From Planctomycetota bacterium (GTDB taxonomy: Bacteria > Planctomycetota > Planctomycetia > Pirellulales > Pirellulaceae), in NCBI GenBank assembly GCA_026692885.1, contig JAPLNJ010001205.1:1-27680 (forward strand): a DNA stretch of 27,680 bases, in the 5' to 3' direction. This document shows positions 7,942 through 15,240 of this stretch, piece after piece. The notes under the pieces are model-generated. The model was not told where the DNA came from and did no database searches. It worked only from the letters and a program-made list of their open reading frames with translations. How positions within the stretch are numbered: position 1 is the stretch's first letter; each line of letters starts with the position of its first letter. The position numbers and the translations under genes were made by a program.

Positions 7942-10900
7942 TATCTATCCGGCCGACGGACAACCAGACTTGGCGGGACGCCAAGCGGCCTCGGATGCGA
8001 TCGATCTCGGTTTGCCGAGAGGGCTGGCCGTGCACGCCGCCCGCGGTTATCTGCTGCAAGGCAATCTAAGCCGCCCGCAGGTGGAGCAACTCGCGCGAGA
8101 ACTGCTCTCGGATCCGGTGGTGGAAGGGACGCTGGTCGCGGTGATCGGCGACCAGCGGTTGAACTGCCCGCCCGTTACGGAGGCGAGCGGGCTGGGCTCC
8201 GGCGGCTCGGCGGGAGCCTCGCCCTCCCACGGTTCGCCATCCCAAGCCTCGGACGTTCTCGCGGTGCAGCAAGTCCAGGTGTTGCGGAAGCCCGGTGTGA
8301 TGGATCCGGTCGCGCAGAGCGCACAGCAGGCGATTGCCGATTTTGGCATCCAGGTCGAAGAGGTCCGCACATTCCGCAAGTACTGGGTCGGCGGTCTGAC
8401 GGCCGACCAACTCCCGATTTTCTGCTCCAAGGCGCTCGCCAATGACTCGATCGAGCAGACGCTGATCGGGCCGCTGACCTTGCAGCAATTGCACATCGGG
8501 GCGCCGTACCAGTTCCAACTAGTGACGGTATCGATGCGCGAGTTGGACGACGACGGCTTGCTGCGATTGAGTTGCCAGAGGCAGTTCTACCTGACCCTGG
8601 TCGAGATGCAAACGATCCAGCAGCGTTTTCGAGACTTGGGCCGCGAGCCGACGGATATCGAACTGGAGACGATCGCCCAGACCTGGAGCGAACACTGCAG
8701 CCACAAGACGTTGGCGGGTCGGATCGTGTATCGCGACGAGCACGGGGAACAACAGTTCAAGAACATGCTCAAGGAAACGATCTTCGCCGCCACGCAGCAG
8801 ATTCGGCGTGAATTGGGCGACGGCGACTGGTGCGTGAGCGTGTTCGAGGACAACGCCGGAGTCGTCCGGTTCGACGAGCAGTACAATGTGGTATTCAAGG
8901 TCGAGACGCACAATCACCCGTCGGCCCTGGAGCCGTACGGCGGGGCCAATACGGGCATCGGTGGCGTGATCCGCGATCCGATGGGAACCGGCCTCGGTGC
9001 CAAGCCGGTCTGCAATACCGACGTCTTCTGTTTCGCCCCGCCAGACACGCCGCTAGAAACGTTACCGCCGGGTGTGCTACATCCCCGCCGCGTGATGAAA
9101 GGTGTGGTGTCGGGCGTCCGGGATTACGGCAATCGGATGGGCATCCCGACCGTCAACGGTGCCATCTACTTCGACCCTCGCTACCTGGCCAATCCGTTGG
9201 TTTACTGCGGCACGGTGGGGATGCTGCCCTGCGCCAAGTCCCGCAAGCAGACGCAGGCTTACGACTGGATTGTGGCGATCGGCGGGCGCACCGGGCGCGA
9301 CGGCATCCACGGCGCCACGTTCAGTTCGGCGGAACTGACCAGCGAGAGCGATAGAGTGTCCGGCGGCGCGGTCCAGATCGGCAACGCCATCACAGAAAAG
9401 ATGGTACTGGACGTACTTCTGGCTGCGCGCGACCGCGGCCTGTACAACGCGGTTACCGACTGCGGAGCCGGCGGGTTCTCCAGTGCGGTCGGCGAAATGG
9501 GCGAGCAGATCGGCGCTGAGGTCTGGCTGGACAAGGCTCCGCTCAAGTACGAAGGGCTGTCGTACACTGAGATCTGGATCTCGGAGGCTCAGGAGCGGAT
9601 GGTGCTCTCGGTCTCGCCGGACCAGTGGCAGGAGTTTGCGGAGCTGTGCGATTCGGAGGGCGTCGAAGCCACGATTCTCGGCAAGTTCGTGCCGACCGGG
9701 CGGCTGGAATTGAAGTATGACGGCACCCGCGTCGGCGAGCTGGACATGGAGTTCCTCCACGGTGGTCGTCCGCCGGTGGTGCGTGAAGCGATTTATCAGC
9801 CGCCGCCGGTCAGGCCCGTGTCGTGGAACACGATGGGTACGCGGTGCGCGTCCCCGAACTCGGCTTCCCCCGGTGCTGAACACGAAGCAGTTGCATCCGG
9901 CCGGCCGCCGACACCTAATTTTAGCGAGGCTTTACTTAAGATTCTGAGTTCCTTGAACGTCGCCAGTAAGGAATGGGTGATCCGACAGTACGACCATGAG
10001 GTCCAAGGCGGCAGTGTGGTCAAGCCGCTGGTCGGCGTGTGCAACGACGGTCCGGGCGACGCGGCCGTGCTGCGGCCGGTGCTGACGTCGCGCCGCGGCT
10101 TGGTCATCGCCTGCGGCATGAACCCGCGATACGGGGACCACGACACCTACCACATGGCCGCCAGCGCAATCGACGAAGCGATTCGCAACTGCGTGGCGGT
10201 CGGAGCGGATCCGAGCCGAATTGCGATCCTGGACAACTTCTGCTGGGGCTACACCGACCGTGCCGAGACGCTCGGTTCTCTGGTGCGGGCCGCTCTGGCT
10301 TGCCACGATTTGGCCATCGCCTTTGGCACCCCGTTTATCAGCGGCAAGGACAGTCTGAACAACGAATTCAGCTTCCTCGGCAAAAACGGCCAGAAGCAGA
10401 CGATCGCCATTCCGCCGTCGCTGCTGATCAGTGCTTTGGGGCAAGTGGACGACGTCCGCCGTTGCGTGACCATGGATCTGAAAGAAGCGGGCAATCTACT
10501 CTACCAAGTCGGCACGACCGAGGCGGAACTCGGGGGGTCGCACTTCACGTTCGTCGAGGGACTCGACGGCGGCGTGGCGCCCGGTGTGGATGCGGCGATG
10601 GCGCGCCGGACGTTCGCCGCGTTGCACCGCGCAATCCAAGCCGGCCTGGTCCGCGCGTGTCATGACCTGAGCGAAGGCGGCTTGGCAGTCGCCGCCGCTG
10701 AGATGGCCTTCGCGGGGGGCCTGGGCGCCACACTTAGCCTCTATGCCGTGCCCCACCGCTTCGCCGCAGACTCCGAGCACGAGCACCTGGCGACGTTGTT
10801 GTTCTCCGAGTCGAACTCGCGGTTCTTGTGTGAAGTGGCCCCACAGAATCGCGACGCCTTCGAACGCCTGTTAGCCGAAGTTCCCCAAGCCTTCATCGGT

Positions 10901-11020
10901 CAAGTGGTCGCAGCCCCTACGTTGCGGATCGTCATCGAATCACCGCACGGCTCGGTGCCGGTGATTGACGCGAGTCTGGAGGCTTTGAAGGAAGCTTGGC
11001 AGAAGCCGCTACGGTGGTGA
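7922..11020 (+). CDS. purL: Phosphoribosylformylglycinamidine synthase, PurS-PurS-PurL fusion
   Basis: A 1032-aa FGAM synthase for step four of purine synthesis; it uses ammonia made by a separate PurQ. Residues about 1-80 and 115-185 each look like a PurS module (compare [15 protein letters not shown] with [16 protein letters not shown], and [18 protein letters not shown]). The catalytic part follows: WSEHCSHKT with catalytic His near 258, [20 protein letters not shown] for ATP and metal, [30 protein letters not shown] at the start of the second half, and a C-terminal half with GKDSLNNEF and [16 protein letters not shown]. The chosen start is GTG 7922 after AGGGAAG; it overlaps tyrA by 20 bp. 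A linker at about residues 84-115 contains a dispersed repeat, and a second long linker lies near 638-665. Confidence 0.93.
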   Translation: MTLWEVDIYPADGQPDLAGRQAASDAIDLGLPRGLAVHAARGYLLQGNLSRPQVEQLARELLSDPVVEGTLVAVIGDQRLNCPPVTEASGLGSGGSAGASPSHGSPSQASDVLAVQQVQVLRKPGVMDPVAQSAQQAIADFGIQVEEVRTFRKYWVGGLTADQLPIFCSKALANDSIEQTLIGPLTLQQLHIGAPYQFQLVTVSMRELDDDGLLRLSCQRQFYLTLVEMQTIQQRFRDLGREPTDIELETIAQTWSEHCSHKTLAGRIVYRDEHGEQQFKNMLKETIFAATQQIRRELGDGDWCVSVFEDNAGVVRFDEQYNVVFKVETHNHPSALEPYGGANTGIGGVIRDPMGTGLGAKPVCNTDVFCFAPPDTPLETLPPGVLHPRRVMKGVVSGVRDYGNRMGIPTVNGAIYFDPRYLANPLVYCGTVGMLPCAKSRKQTQAYDWIVAIGGRTGRDGIHGATFSSAELTSESDRVSGGAVQIGNAITEKMVLDVLLAARDRGLYNAVTDCGAGGFSSAVGEMGEQIGAEVWLDKAPLKYEGLSYTEIWISEAQERMVLSVSPDQWQEFAELCDSEGVEATILGKFVPTGRLELKYDGTRVGELDMEFLHGGRPPVVREAIYQPPPVRPVSWNTMGTRCASPNSASPGAEHEAVASGRPPTPNFSEALLKILSSLNVASKEWVIRQYDHEVQGGSVVKPLVGVCNDGPGDAAVLRPVLTSRRGLVIACGMNPRYGDHDTYHMAASAIDEAIRNCVAVGADPSRIAILDNFCWGYTDRAETLGSLVRAALACHDLAIAFGTPFISGKDSLNNEFSFLGKNGQKQTIAIPPSLLISALGQVDDVRRCVTMDLKEAGNLLYQVGTTEAELGGSHFTFVEGLDGGVAPGVDAAMARRTFAALHRAIQAGLVRACHDLSEGGLAVAAAEMAFAGGLGATLSLYAVPHRFAADSEHEHLATLLFSESNSRFLCEVAPQNRDAFERLLAEVPQAFIGQVVAAPTLRIVIESPHGSVPVIDASLEALKEAWQKPLRW
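8195..8228. repeat. Dispersed palindromic repeat embedded in frame in purL
   Basis: GGCTCC (8195-8200) and GGAGCC (8213-8218) are inverted arms. CGGGAGCCTCGCCCTCCC (8211-8228) is the reverse complement of the intergenic element at 1724-1741 with one mismatch in 18. Translated, it yields the low-complexity linker [14 protein letters not shown] between the two PurS-like modules, where an insertion would be tolerated. Confidence 0.75.
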
Positions 11021-11044
11021 GCTGACTCTTGATTGTTTAGGATC

Positions 11045-11062
11045 GGCCGAAAATTCTCGGCC
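11045..11062. terminator. Hairpin after purL, possible terminator
   Basis: GGCCGA (11045-11050) and TCGGCC (11057-11062) form a perfect 6-bp stem with a 6-nt AAATTC loop, 25 bp past the purL stop. There is no T-run after it, so intrinsic termination is uncertain. Confidence 0.4.
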
Positions 11063-11114
11063 AGTCCTCAGAAGGCTTCCGATCGTCTGGGCGGCGAAGG
11101 ACGACCGTGAGCGA

Positions 11115-11149
11115 TTGCAGCGGGGCAGAATTCCGAGTATCTTGCGGGC
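11115..11149 (+). promoter_or_regulatory. Possible promoter of the toxin-antitoxin cassette, leaderless
   Basis: TTGCAG (11115-11120) and TATCTT (11138-11143) are spaced by exactly 17 bp. The -10 box ends 6 bp before the ATG at 11150, which would place transcription start on or next to the start codon. No Shine-Dalgarno sequence is visible before that ATG, which agrees with a leaderless message. The boxes match the consensus only moderately. Confidence 0.3.
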
Positions 11150-11362
11150 ATGACTACGGCACAACCTACCACCGTGCAACACATCGAAGACGCCGTGCGG
11201 CAGCTTTCGCCGGATGATCTGGCGGGTTTTCGAGCTTGGTTTGCGGCGTTCGACGCCGTGGCTTGGGATCGGCAATTTGAAGCCGATGCGTTGGCAGGCC
11301 GACTCGACTGGTTGGTCCAGGAAGCGTTGGAGGCTGGACGCCGAGAGGGATTTCGCCCATGA
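11150..11362 (+). CDS. 70-aa conserved small protein, antitoxin-like first gene of cassette
   Basis: A small acidic protein with a predicted helical body: VQHIEDAVRQLSPDDLAGFRAWFAAFD, then AWDRQFEADALAGRLDWLVQEAL. The pattern 'LSP-DLA-FR-WF--FDA-AWDRQ-EADA-AGRLD-L--EAL' is familiar to me from small genes in cyanobacteria and proteobacteria that usually precede RelE/ParE-type toxins, where it acts as the antitoxin partner. Here no RelE-type gene follows. Its stop overlaps the next start (ATGA at 11359-11362), so it is coupled to a second antitoxin-like gene and a PIN toxin. It could be an orphan antitoxin absorbed into a VapBC-type unit, or a third regulatory component. Confidence 0.65.
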   Translation: MTTAQPTTVQHIEDAVRQLSPDDLAGFRAWFAAFDAVAWDRQFEADALAGRLDWLVQEALEAGRREGFRP

Positions 11363-11604
11363 TCGCGACGAATGCGAACGAATTGTCCGAGGTGCTTGAT
11401 CGGGTGCGTACGTGGACGCCATCGATGAGAATCACCCTAGCACGCAAAGTCCTGGAGAGTCTGGCGCCAACGGCTGTCTCCCAGCCAGCACGCGTCCTGT
11501 CCCTCGACGAGGTAATTGGAATTCTGAAAACAGACGCACCACCACCCGATGATGCGCAGTGTGCTCAGATCGTCGCCGAGGAACGCGTAAGGAAGTATGG
11601 ATGA
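11359..11604 (+). CDS. 81-aa antitoxin-like protein preceding a PIN toxin
   Basis: The N-terminal helix-rich half (ELSEVLDRVRTWTPSMRITLARKVLESL) is followed by VLSLDEVIGIL and a C-terminal tail PPPDDAQCAQIVAEERVRKYG. A tail of the form 'P-D-EC--IL-EE---KYG' recurs, in my recollection, in small antitoxins placed just before PIN-domain genes in planctomycetes and cyanobacteria. The role is inferred mainly from position: four-base overlaps with both neighbours (11359-11362 and 11601-11604). The C-terminal tail is the expected toxin-neutralising part and the N-terminal half may bind DNA, but no classical AbrB, RHH or Phd/YefM motif is recognisable. Confidence 0.65.
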   Translation: MIATNANELSEVLDRVRTWTPSMRITLARKVLESLAPTAVSQPARVLSLDEVIGILKTDAPPPDDAQCAQIVAEERVRKYG

Positions 11605-12023
11605 TTCGCGTCTTGCTCGACACGAACATTGTGCTGGATGCCCTGCTAGACCGAGCGCCGTGGAATGCCGATGCTAGGGCGATTTGGGAGGCCCAACTAG
11701 GCGGCCGGCTTGCGGCACACGTGACTGCGTCCTCGCTGACGGACGTTTTCTACGTCGCACGTCGCCATGCGGGCCGAGATCGAGCTTGGCTCGCGATCAG
11801 GGCGTGTCTCGATCAACTGCACGTCATCGCCCTAGGGATTAATGAATTGCGGGAAGCGTTACAAATGCCCGGAAACGATTTCGAAGACAACGTACAGACC
11901 GCATGTGCGATGGCGGCAGAAGTGGACGCGATCGTAACTCGCGACCTGGCGGGATTCTTGAGCAGCCAAATCGAAGTCGTTTCGCCGCGAGAAATCCTCC
12001 TTCGACTTGCCGCGGAGGATTGA
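11601..12023 (+). CDS. PIN domain toxin (VapC-like ribonuclease)
   Basis: A 140-aa PIN-fold protein expected to cut RNA when freed from its antitoxin. IRVLLDTNIVLDALL carries the first catalytic Asp (residue 7). DFEDNVQTACAMA holds the third acidic residue (D96). AIVTRDLAGF carries the last Asp (D115), followed by VVSPREIL, the usual PIN ending. ATG 11601 is used because it overlaps the preceding stop (ATGA) and fits the family N-terminus; an alternative upstream start adds residues in a frame shared with the antitoxin gene. The cassette lies between purL and purQ, genes normally adjacent or in one operon. This argues that the cassette was inserted there. Confidence 0.88.
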   Translation: MIRVLLDTNIVLDALLDRAPWNADARAIWEAQLGGRLAAHVTASSLTDVFYVARRHAGRDRAWLAIRACLDQLHVIALGINELREALQMPGNDFEDNVQTACAMAAEVDAIVTRDLAGFLSSQIEVVSPREILLRLAAED

Positions 12024-12068
12024 CTTACCACCCCCTTGTCCACCTAGCTCCCTAGCTCCGGTTGCTCT

Positions 12069-12839
12069 ATGCCAAAACCTCGCGTACTTGTTCTGCGTGC
12101 TCCCGGGACCAACTGCGATCGCGAAACCGCCTTTGCCTTTGAACAGGCGGGCGGCCTGGCGGAGATCTTCCACGTGAACCGGCTGCTGGAGAGCCCGCAG
12201 TTACCGGCGAGCTATCAAATCCTGTGCATCCCCGGCGGCTTCAGCTATGGTGATGACGTCGCCGCAGGCCGAATTCTGGGAAATCAGATCCGGCACCACT
12301 TGCAGGAGTCGCTTGCCGAATTCAAGGCCGCGGGCAAACTCGTGCTCGGCATCTGCAACGGTTTCCAGGTGCTGATCAAGTCCGGCTTGTTGTTGGCCGA
12401 CGACGACCAAGGGCCACCGGCGACGCTGACCTGGAACGCTTCCGGCCGCTACGAAGACCGGTGGGTCGAGCTGGCAGCGACAAGCCACGCCTGCGTCTTT
12501 CTGCAGGGCATCGAGTCCCTGTACCTGCCGGTGGCGCATGCCGAAGGCAAGTTCGTGGCTCGAGATGCGGAGTCGCTGGCGGCGTTGGATCGCGCGGGCC
12601 AACTCGTGCTTCGGTATGGGACGGCTGCGGAATTGGCGACCGCCTTTCCTGCGAACCCGAACGGTTCGCAGGCCAGCGTCGCCGGCATTTGCGACGAGAC
12701 CGGTCGTGTGTTTGGCCTGATGCCCCATCCCGAACGCCACATCGACCCCACGCATCATCCACGTTGGACCCGCGAACCGGGCAAGTCAGTCGGCGATGGC
12801 CTGTGTCTGTTCCAGAACGCGGTCCGCTACTTTGCGTAG
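12069..12839 (+). CDS. purQ: Phosphoribosylformylglycinamidine synthase glutaminase subunit
   Basis: A 256-aa class I glutamine amidotransferase that supplies ammonia to PurL for FGAM formation. RVLVLRAPGTNCDRETAFAF is the PurQ N-terminus. CIPGGFSYGDDVAAGRIL is the oxyanion and PurL-contact block. LVLGICNGFQVLIKSGLL contains the nucleophile Cys (C96). GLMPHPERHIDP near the C-terminus supplies the His and Glu of the triad. It is slightly longer than the usual 220-230 aa, with an extra C-terminal segment ending GDGLCLFQNAVRYFA. The 45-bp gap after the PIN gene contains no obvious promoter, so purQ may depend on transcription through the toxin-antitoxin cassette. Confidence 0.93.
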   Translation: MPKPRVLVLRAPGTNCDRETAFAFEQAGGLAEIFHVNRLLESPQLPASYQILCIPGGFSYGDDVAAGRILGNQIRHHLQESLAEFKAAGKLVLGICNGFQVLIKSGLLLADDDQGPPATLTWNASGRYEDRWVELAATSHACVFLQGIESLYLPVAHAEGKFVARDAESLAALDRAGQLVLRYGTAAELATAFPANPNGSQASVAGICDETGRVFGLMPHPERHIDPTHHPRWTREPGKSVGDGLCLFQNAVRYFA

Positions 12840-12856
12840 CAACGTATCAGAATGAC

Positions 12857-12865
12857 AAAGGAGGT
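12857..12865 (+). promoter_or_regulatory. Strong Shine-Dalgarno site of the FitA-like gene
   Basis: AAAGGAGGT ends 6 bases before ATG 12872 and is a near-perfect anti-16S match, much stronger than the sites of the neighbouring genes. It fixes the start of the antitoxin gene inside a longer open frame. It would ensure excess antitoxin over the downstream, coupled gene. Confidence 0.8.
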
Positions 12866-12871
12866 CGCACC

Positions 12872-13162
12872 ATGCCCACACTCACGGTTGAAGATGTGCC
12901 CTCGCAGCTTTACGAGACGCTTGCCCGTCGGGCGTCCGAGGCTCGGCGGAGCGTGTCGGAAGAGGCGAAACAGATTCTCGCGGAGACTCTGCACATGCCG
13001 GCCGAATCGGCGGACACCTACGGCCTACCGGAGCTAATACCCAGCGACGAAATCTTGCCGCCGTGCGACCTGCCACTTCCCAGTCCTGCGCGATCCGTGG
13101 AATTCAGTTGCGTCGCCCCGCCTCTGCCCGATTCACTCGTCATTGATGAGCAAGCGAGATGA
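12872..13162 (+). CDS. FitA-like ribbon-helix-helix antitoxin
   Basis: A 96-aa protein. Its first 38 residues, beginning MPTLTVEDVPSQLYETL and continuing through ARRASEARRSVSEEAKQIL, form the ribbon-helix-helix DNA-binding module of FitA/VapB-type antitoxins (a beta strand, then two helices with 'RS-SEEA--IL'). The C-terminal part is proline-rich (IPSDEILPPCDLPLPSP) and probably extended, as toxin-binding tails of such antitoxins are. The canonical partner is a PIN-domain VapC/FitB. Here the partner position, overlapping by four bases at 13159-13162, is taken by a non-PIN protein. The gene starts 32 bp after the purQ stop and may be autoregulated, but no clear operator repeat was seen in the short gap. 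Confidence 0.8.
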   Translation: MPTLTVEDVPSQLYETLARRASEARRSVSEEAKQILAETLHMPAESADTYGLPELIPSDEILPPCDLPLPSPARSVEFSCVAPPLPDSLVIDEQAR

Positions 13163-13668
13163 TGTACGATTTGCCCACGATCGATGTCCCTGTCTCGCAA
13201 GGCGACATCCTTGACGGTTGCCCACTCTTCCGTCAGCTTGCCGTGGCGGAAGTGGTCGATTTGGACGAGAAACCGGCTCGGTGGCTGTCCCGTGTGATCG
13301 TCCTCACGCAGGCCTGTGACTTGGCCCATGCGAAAACGAACAAGGTGCTGGTCGCGGTCGTTCATGACGCTGGGGGTCTGGTGCAGAAGGGAGTTCTAAA
13401 AGCGTCGGTCGTGCGCGATCAGGTGCGAAGGGGCTTGGTGTACGGCTGGTACTTCCTTCCCGCGTCTCCCGCCCCGATCCAAGTGTCCGAGTCCATCGTG
13501 GATCTGCGCGACGTGCACACCGTATCCCGACGCGTTCTCGAACACCTGGTCGCTCACGGCAATCGAGTCGCGCGGTTCGTCACGCCGTACCGCGAACATG
13601 TCGCCCAGCATTTCACCGTCACTTACGCGCGCATCGGCCTGCCGGAACCGTTCGAGTCCGCGCCGTGA
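13159..13668 (+). CDS. 169-aa protein of unknown family, candidate toxin partner
   Basis: I do not recognise a characterised family. Visible segments are DVPVSQGDILDGCPLFRQL near the N-terminus, SRVIVLTQACDLAHAKTNKVLVAVVHD with a central Cys-Asp-Leu motif, then a KASVVRDQVRRGLVYGWYFLP block, SESIVDLRDVHTVSRRVLEHLVAHGNR, and a C-terminal YREHVAQHFTVTYARIGLPEP. It has no PIN Asp cluster, signal peptide or TM segment. 'TQACDL' preceded by 'QGDI' recalls an uncharacterised group of bacterial proteins with a conserved TQ-CDL core. The start overlaps the FitA-like stop (ATGA), the usual arrangement of an antitoxin-toxin pair, so a toxin or effector role is inferred from position only. Confidence 0.75.
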   Translation: MMYDLPTIDVPVSQGDILDGCPLFRQLAVAEVVDLDEKPARWLSRVIVLTQACDLAHAKTNKVLVAVVHDAGGLVQKGVLKASVVRDQVRRGLVYGWYFLPASPAPIQVSESIVDLRDVHTVSRRVLEHLVAHGNRVARFVTPYREHVAQHFTVTYARIGLPEPFESAP

Positions 13669-13871
13669 GTGCCGACGGGCAAAGGCCGACGAGGTGTCCG
13701 GAACGGGTCCCATGCGTCAGGAACCGTTTCTCGCGTATCGGGGCAAGGATTGGGGGAGCAATTTCTGGCGACTTTTTCGCCCCGAGCCAATGCCGAAGCT
13801 GGTGGCCGCCACCCTCGGCATGGCTGAGGCAAATTATCCCGCCCGCGATTGAGGATGGCACAATCGTTTAA
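13669..13871 (+). other. Stretch without a convincing gene; possible 46-aa ORF
   Basis: An open frame from ATG 13712 to the TGA at 13850-13852 would encode 46 aa (MRQEPFLAYRGKDWGSNFWR and on). It has no clear ribosome-binding site and no recognisable relation. Given the decayed gene just downstream it could be another fragment of the same degraded locus. The TAA at 13869-13871 closes the frame of that downstream remnant. Confidence 0.3.
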
Positions 13872-13943
13872 CCGCGTGGGCAACGCCCCTCGCGTGGGAA
13901 AACAAGCCGGGGGACGCTGCTCGCGCGGCCCGTTGGGCCCGCG

Positions 13944-14385
13944 GTTAACGGTCAACAGCGAGTCCTGCTCCAACCGGAACGGCTCAACAACCTTGCGTCG
14001 TCGTTCGTGCTGGAGGCGCGGCGGAATCCGAAGGGGCTGGGGGCGCTGGAGGAGAAACGGCTGCTGGCCGGCGACTATGGTTTTCCGGAGCTGACGGACC
14101 TGCAGGAGGGCGAACGCGACGTGCTCCTGGACTCGGCAGCCTTGCTGTTCCTGGAGCACCGAAGCGCAGAAGGGAAGCGTACTTCCACTGCTACTGGACG
14201 GCGAGAAAACGGCTTCGCTGCCACCGCTGTCGCACGGCCGTGTGTACGCCGATTTCCGGCACGAATCCGCGTACTTCACAACCGCCTTCGATCTCATCCT
14301 GAGCCTCTATCAGATCCCGCCGCATCATCCCGCCGTGGCCGACCTGCGCGAGTCGCTACGCGGGTCGGAGATGGAGATGCGGTAG
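13944..14385 (+). pseudogene. Frame-shifted remnant of a STAND/COR-like plus TIR protein
   Basis: Two fragments lie in different frames. The first (about 13944-14165) reads QRVLLQPERLNNLASS, then GLGALEEKRLLAGDYGFPEL and DLQEGERDVLLDSAALLFLEH. It resembles the winged, COR-like region after the NTPase in Roco/STAND proteins ('VLLQPEWLN-LA ... LGALEE--LL'). The second (about 14170-14385) reads LPLLLDGEKTASLPPLSHGR, then VYADFRHESAYFTTAFDLIL and SLYQIPPHHPAVADLRESLRG, ending in TAG at 14383-14385. It resembles the last strand and helix of a TIR domain ('PVLLD--LP--L---YVDFR----Y---F--L'). The frame changes near 14165-14182, and neither fragment has a plausible start. I take this as an internally deleted immune-type gene. 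The family assignments are from pattern recognition only. Confidence 0.55.
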
Positions 14386-14413
14386 GGCGGAAGTCCGTTG
14401 GGTTACTAAGGAA

Positions 14414-14504
14414 CGGCCGAAAAATAACTTCGGCATTTGCTTTTGTGCCCCTCACCCCAGCCTTCTCCCAGGAGTACCTGAGCGAGGGAGTTGTTTTTCG
14501 GCCG
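14414..14504. repeat. 91-bp element with 16-bp inverted ends, covering the deacetylase 3' end
   Basis: CGGCCGAAAAATAACT (14414-14429) and the reverse complement of 14489-14504 (CGGCCGAAAAACAACT) match at 15 of 16 positions. Between them lies the stretch CCCCTCACCCCAGCC (from 14448) and CTCCCAGGAGTACCTGAG, a type I recall as widespread in bacterial genomes. A smaller hairpin, GCCGAA (14416-14421) and TTCGGC (14429-14434), followed by ATTTGCTTTT, could end transcription from the left. Confidence 0.65.
14416..14444 (+). terminator. Possible intrinsic terminator after the TIR remnant
   Basis: A 6-bp stem (GCCGAA/TTCGGC) with a 7-nt loop is followed by a T-rich run ending TTTT. It lies 31 bp beyond the pseudogene stop, at the convergence of plus- and minus-strand genes. 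Confidence 0.4.
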
Positions 14505-15240
14505 CGTCTTGCGCCTTCCGGCACACAAAATCCATCAAGTCCTGTGTCCCCAACGGCCGCGTGCACACGAAGGTCTCACCCGCCTGGAACCCCGACATGG
14601 CACCCGCGATCATCGCCGCTCCGCGGATCCGATCGAAGATGTAATCCTTGGCCGGCGGAAATTGTGTCTGGTAACAGCGGACCGCAGCCAGCTTCGCTTC
14701 CAGTGTATCGCTGATGTCCACGGTGAAATGGCCGGCTCCGCCCTGGTAGACGGCCGGCTCGAAGCTCAACCGGAAATACAGCTGGACCGCAATTGAGTGC
14801 GGCGGCAGACCGGCGAAGTGTTCGTCCCATTTGGTCAGCCGCGCATAGAATACGGCAGCATCGGTGATCTGCATGGCTTGCCAATGATCGGGCGAGGCCA
14901 GCGGCGTCTTGTCACCGAAGCCGATAATCACGCGTGGCCGATGCTTGCGGAACTCCTTGGCCAACAGCACGCGGGCTTCGAACGTGTCGAACAGCCGGCG
15001 ATTGGGCAGGTCGAGCGTCACCCGGTGGTGCACGCCCAGGGTCTCGGCGGCTTGCTGAGCTTCCGCCAGACGCACCTGCGGTCCGGGCGAATGCGGCGTG
15101 GGTTCACCATCGGTCAGGTCGACGATGCCGACGCGGTAGCCCTGCCGCGCCAACTTGGCCAGCGTGCCGCCGCAGGCGATCTCCGCGTCGTCCGGGTGCG
15201 CCCCGACCACCATCACGTCCAGAGCTGGATCTGCATTCAT
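14452..15240 (-). CDS. PIG-L family deacetylase (BshB1-like)
   Basis: A 262-aa zinc-dependent N-acetylglucosamine deacetylase-fold protein. [21 protein letters not shown] supplies the metal-binding His-Pro-Asp-Asp, [13 protein letters not shown] follows, and [19 protein letters not shown] supplies the third metal His. [12 protein letters not shown] near the C-terminus is typical of BshB, which makes the bacillithiol precursor GlcN-malate. BshA and BshC are not in the window, so the substrate stays open. The last 11-18 codons (about [15 protein letters not shown]) are encoded by the 91-bp repeat element at 14414-14504, so the native C-terminus probably ended before it. The ATG at 15240 overlaps the cobL stop by four bases. 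Confidence 0.87.
   Translation of the reverse strand: MNADPALDVMVVGAHPDDAEIACGGTLAKLARQGYRVGIVDLTDGEPTPHSPGPQVRLAEAQQAAETLGVHHRVTLDLPNRRLFDTFEARVLLAKEFRKHRPRVIIGFGDKTPLASPDHWQAMQITDAAVFYARLTKWDEHFAGLPPHSIAVQLYFRLSFEPAVYQGGAGHFTVDISDTLEAKLAAVRCYQTQFPPAKDYIFDRIRGAAMIAGAMSGFQAGETFVCTRPLGTQDLMDFVCRKAQDAAEKQLPRSGTPGRRLG

Noticed and set aside
13950..14714. 235-codon plus-strand frame from 14007 as an intact gene
   Set aside because: Only its first part has protein-like character; the rest is out of frame with the TIR-like fragment and then antisense to the deacetylase.
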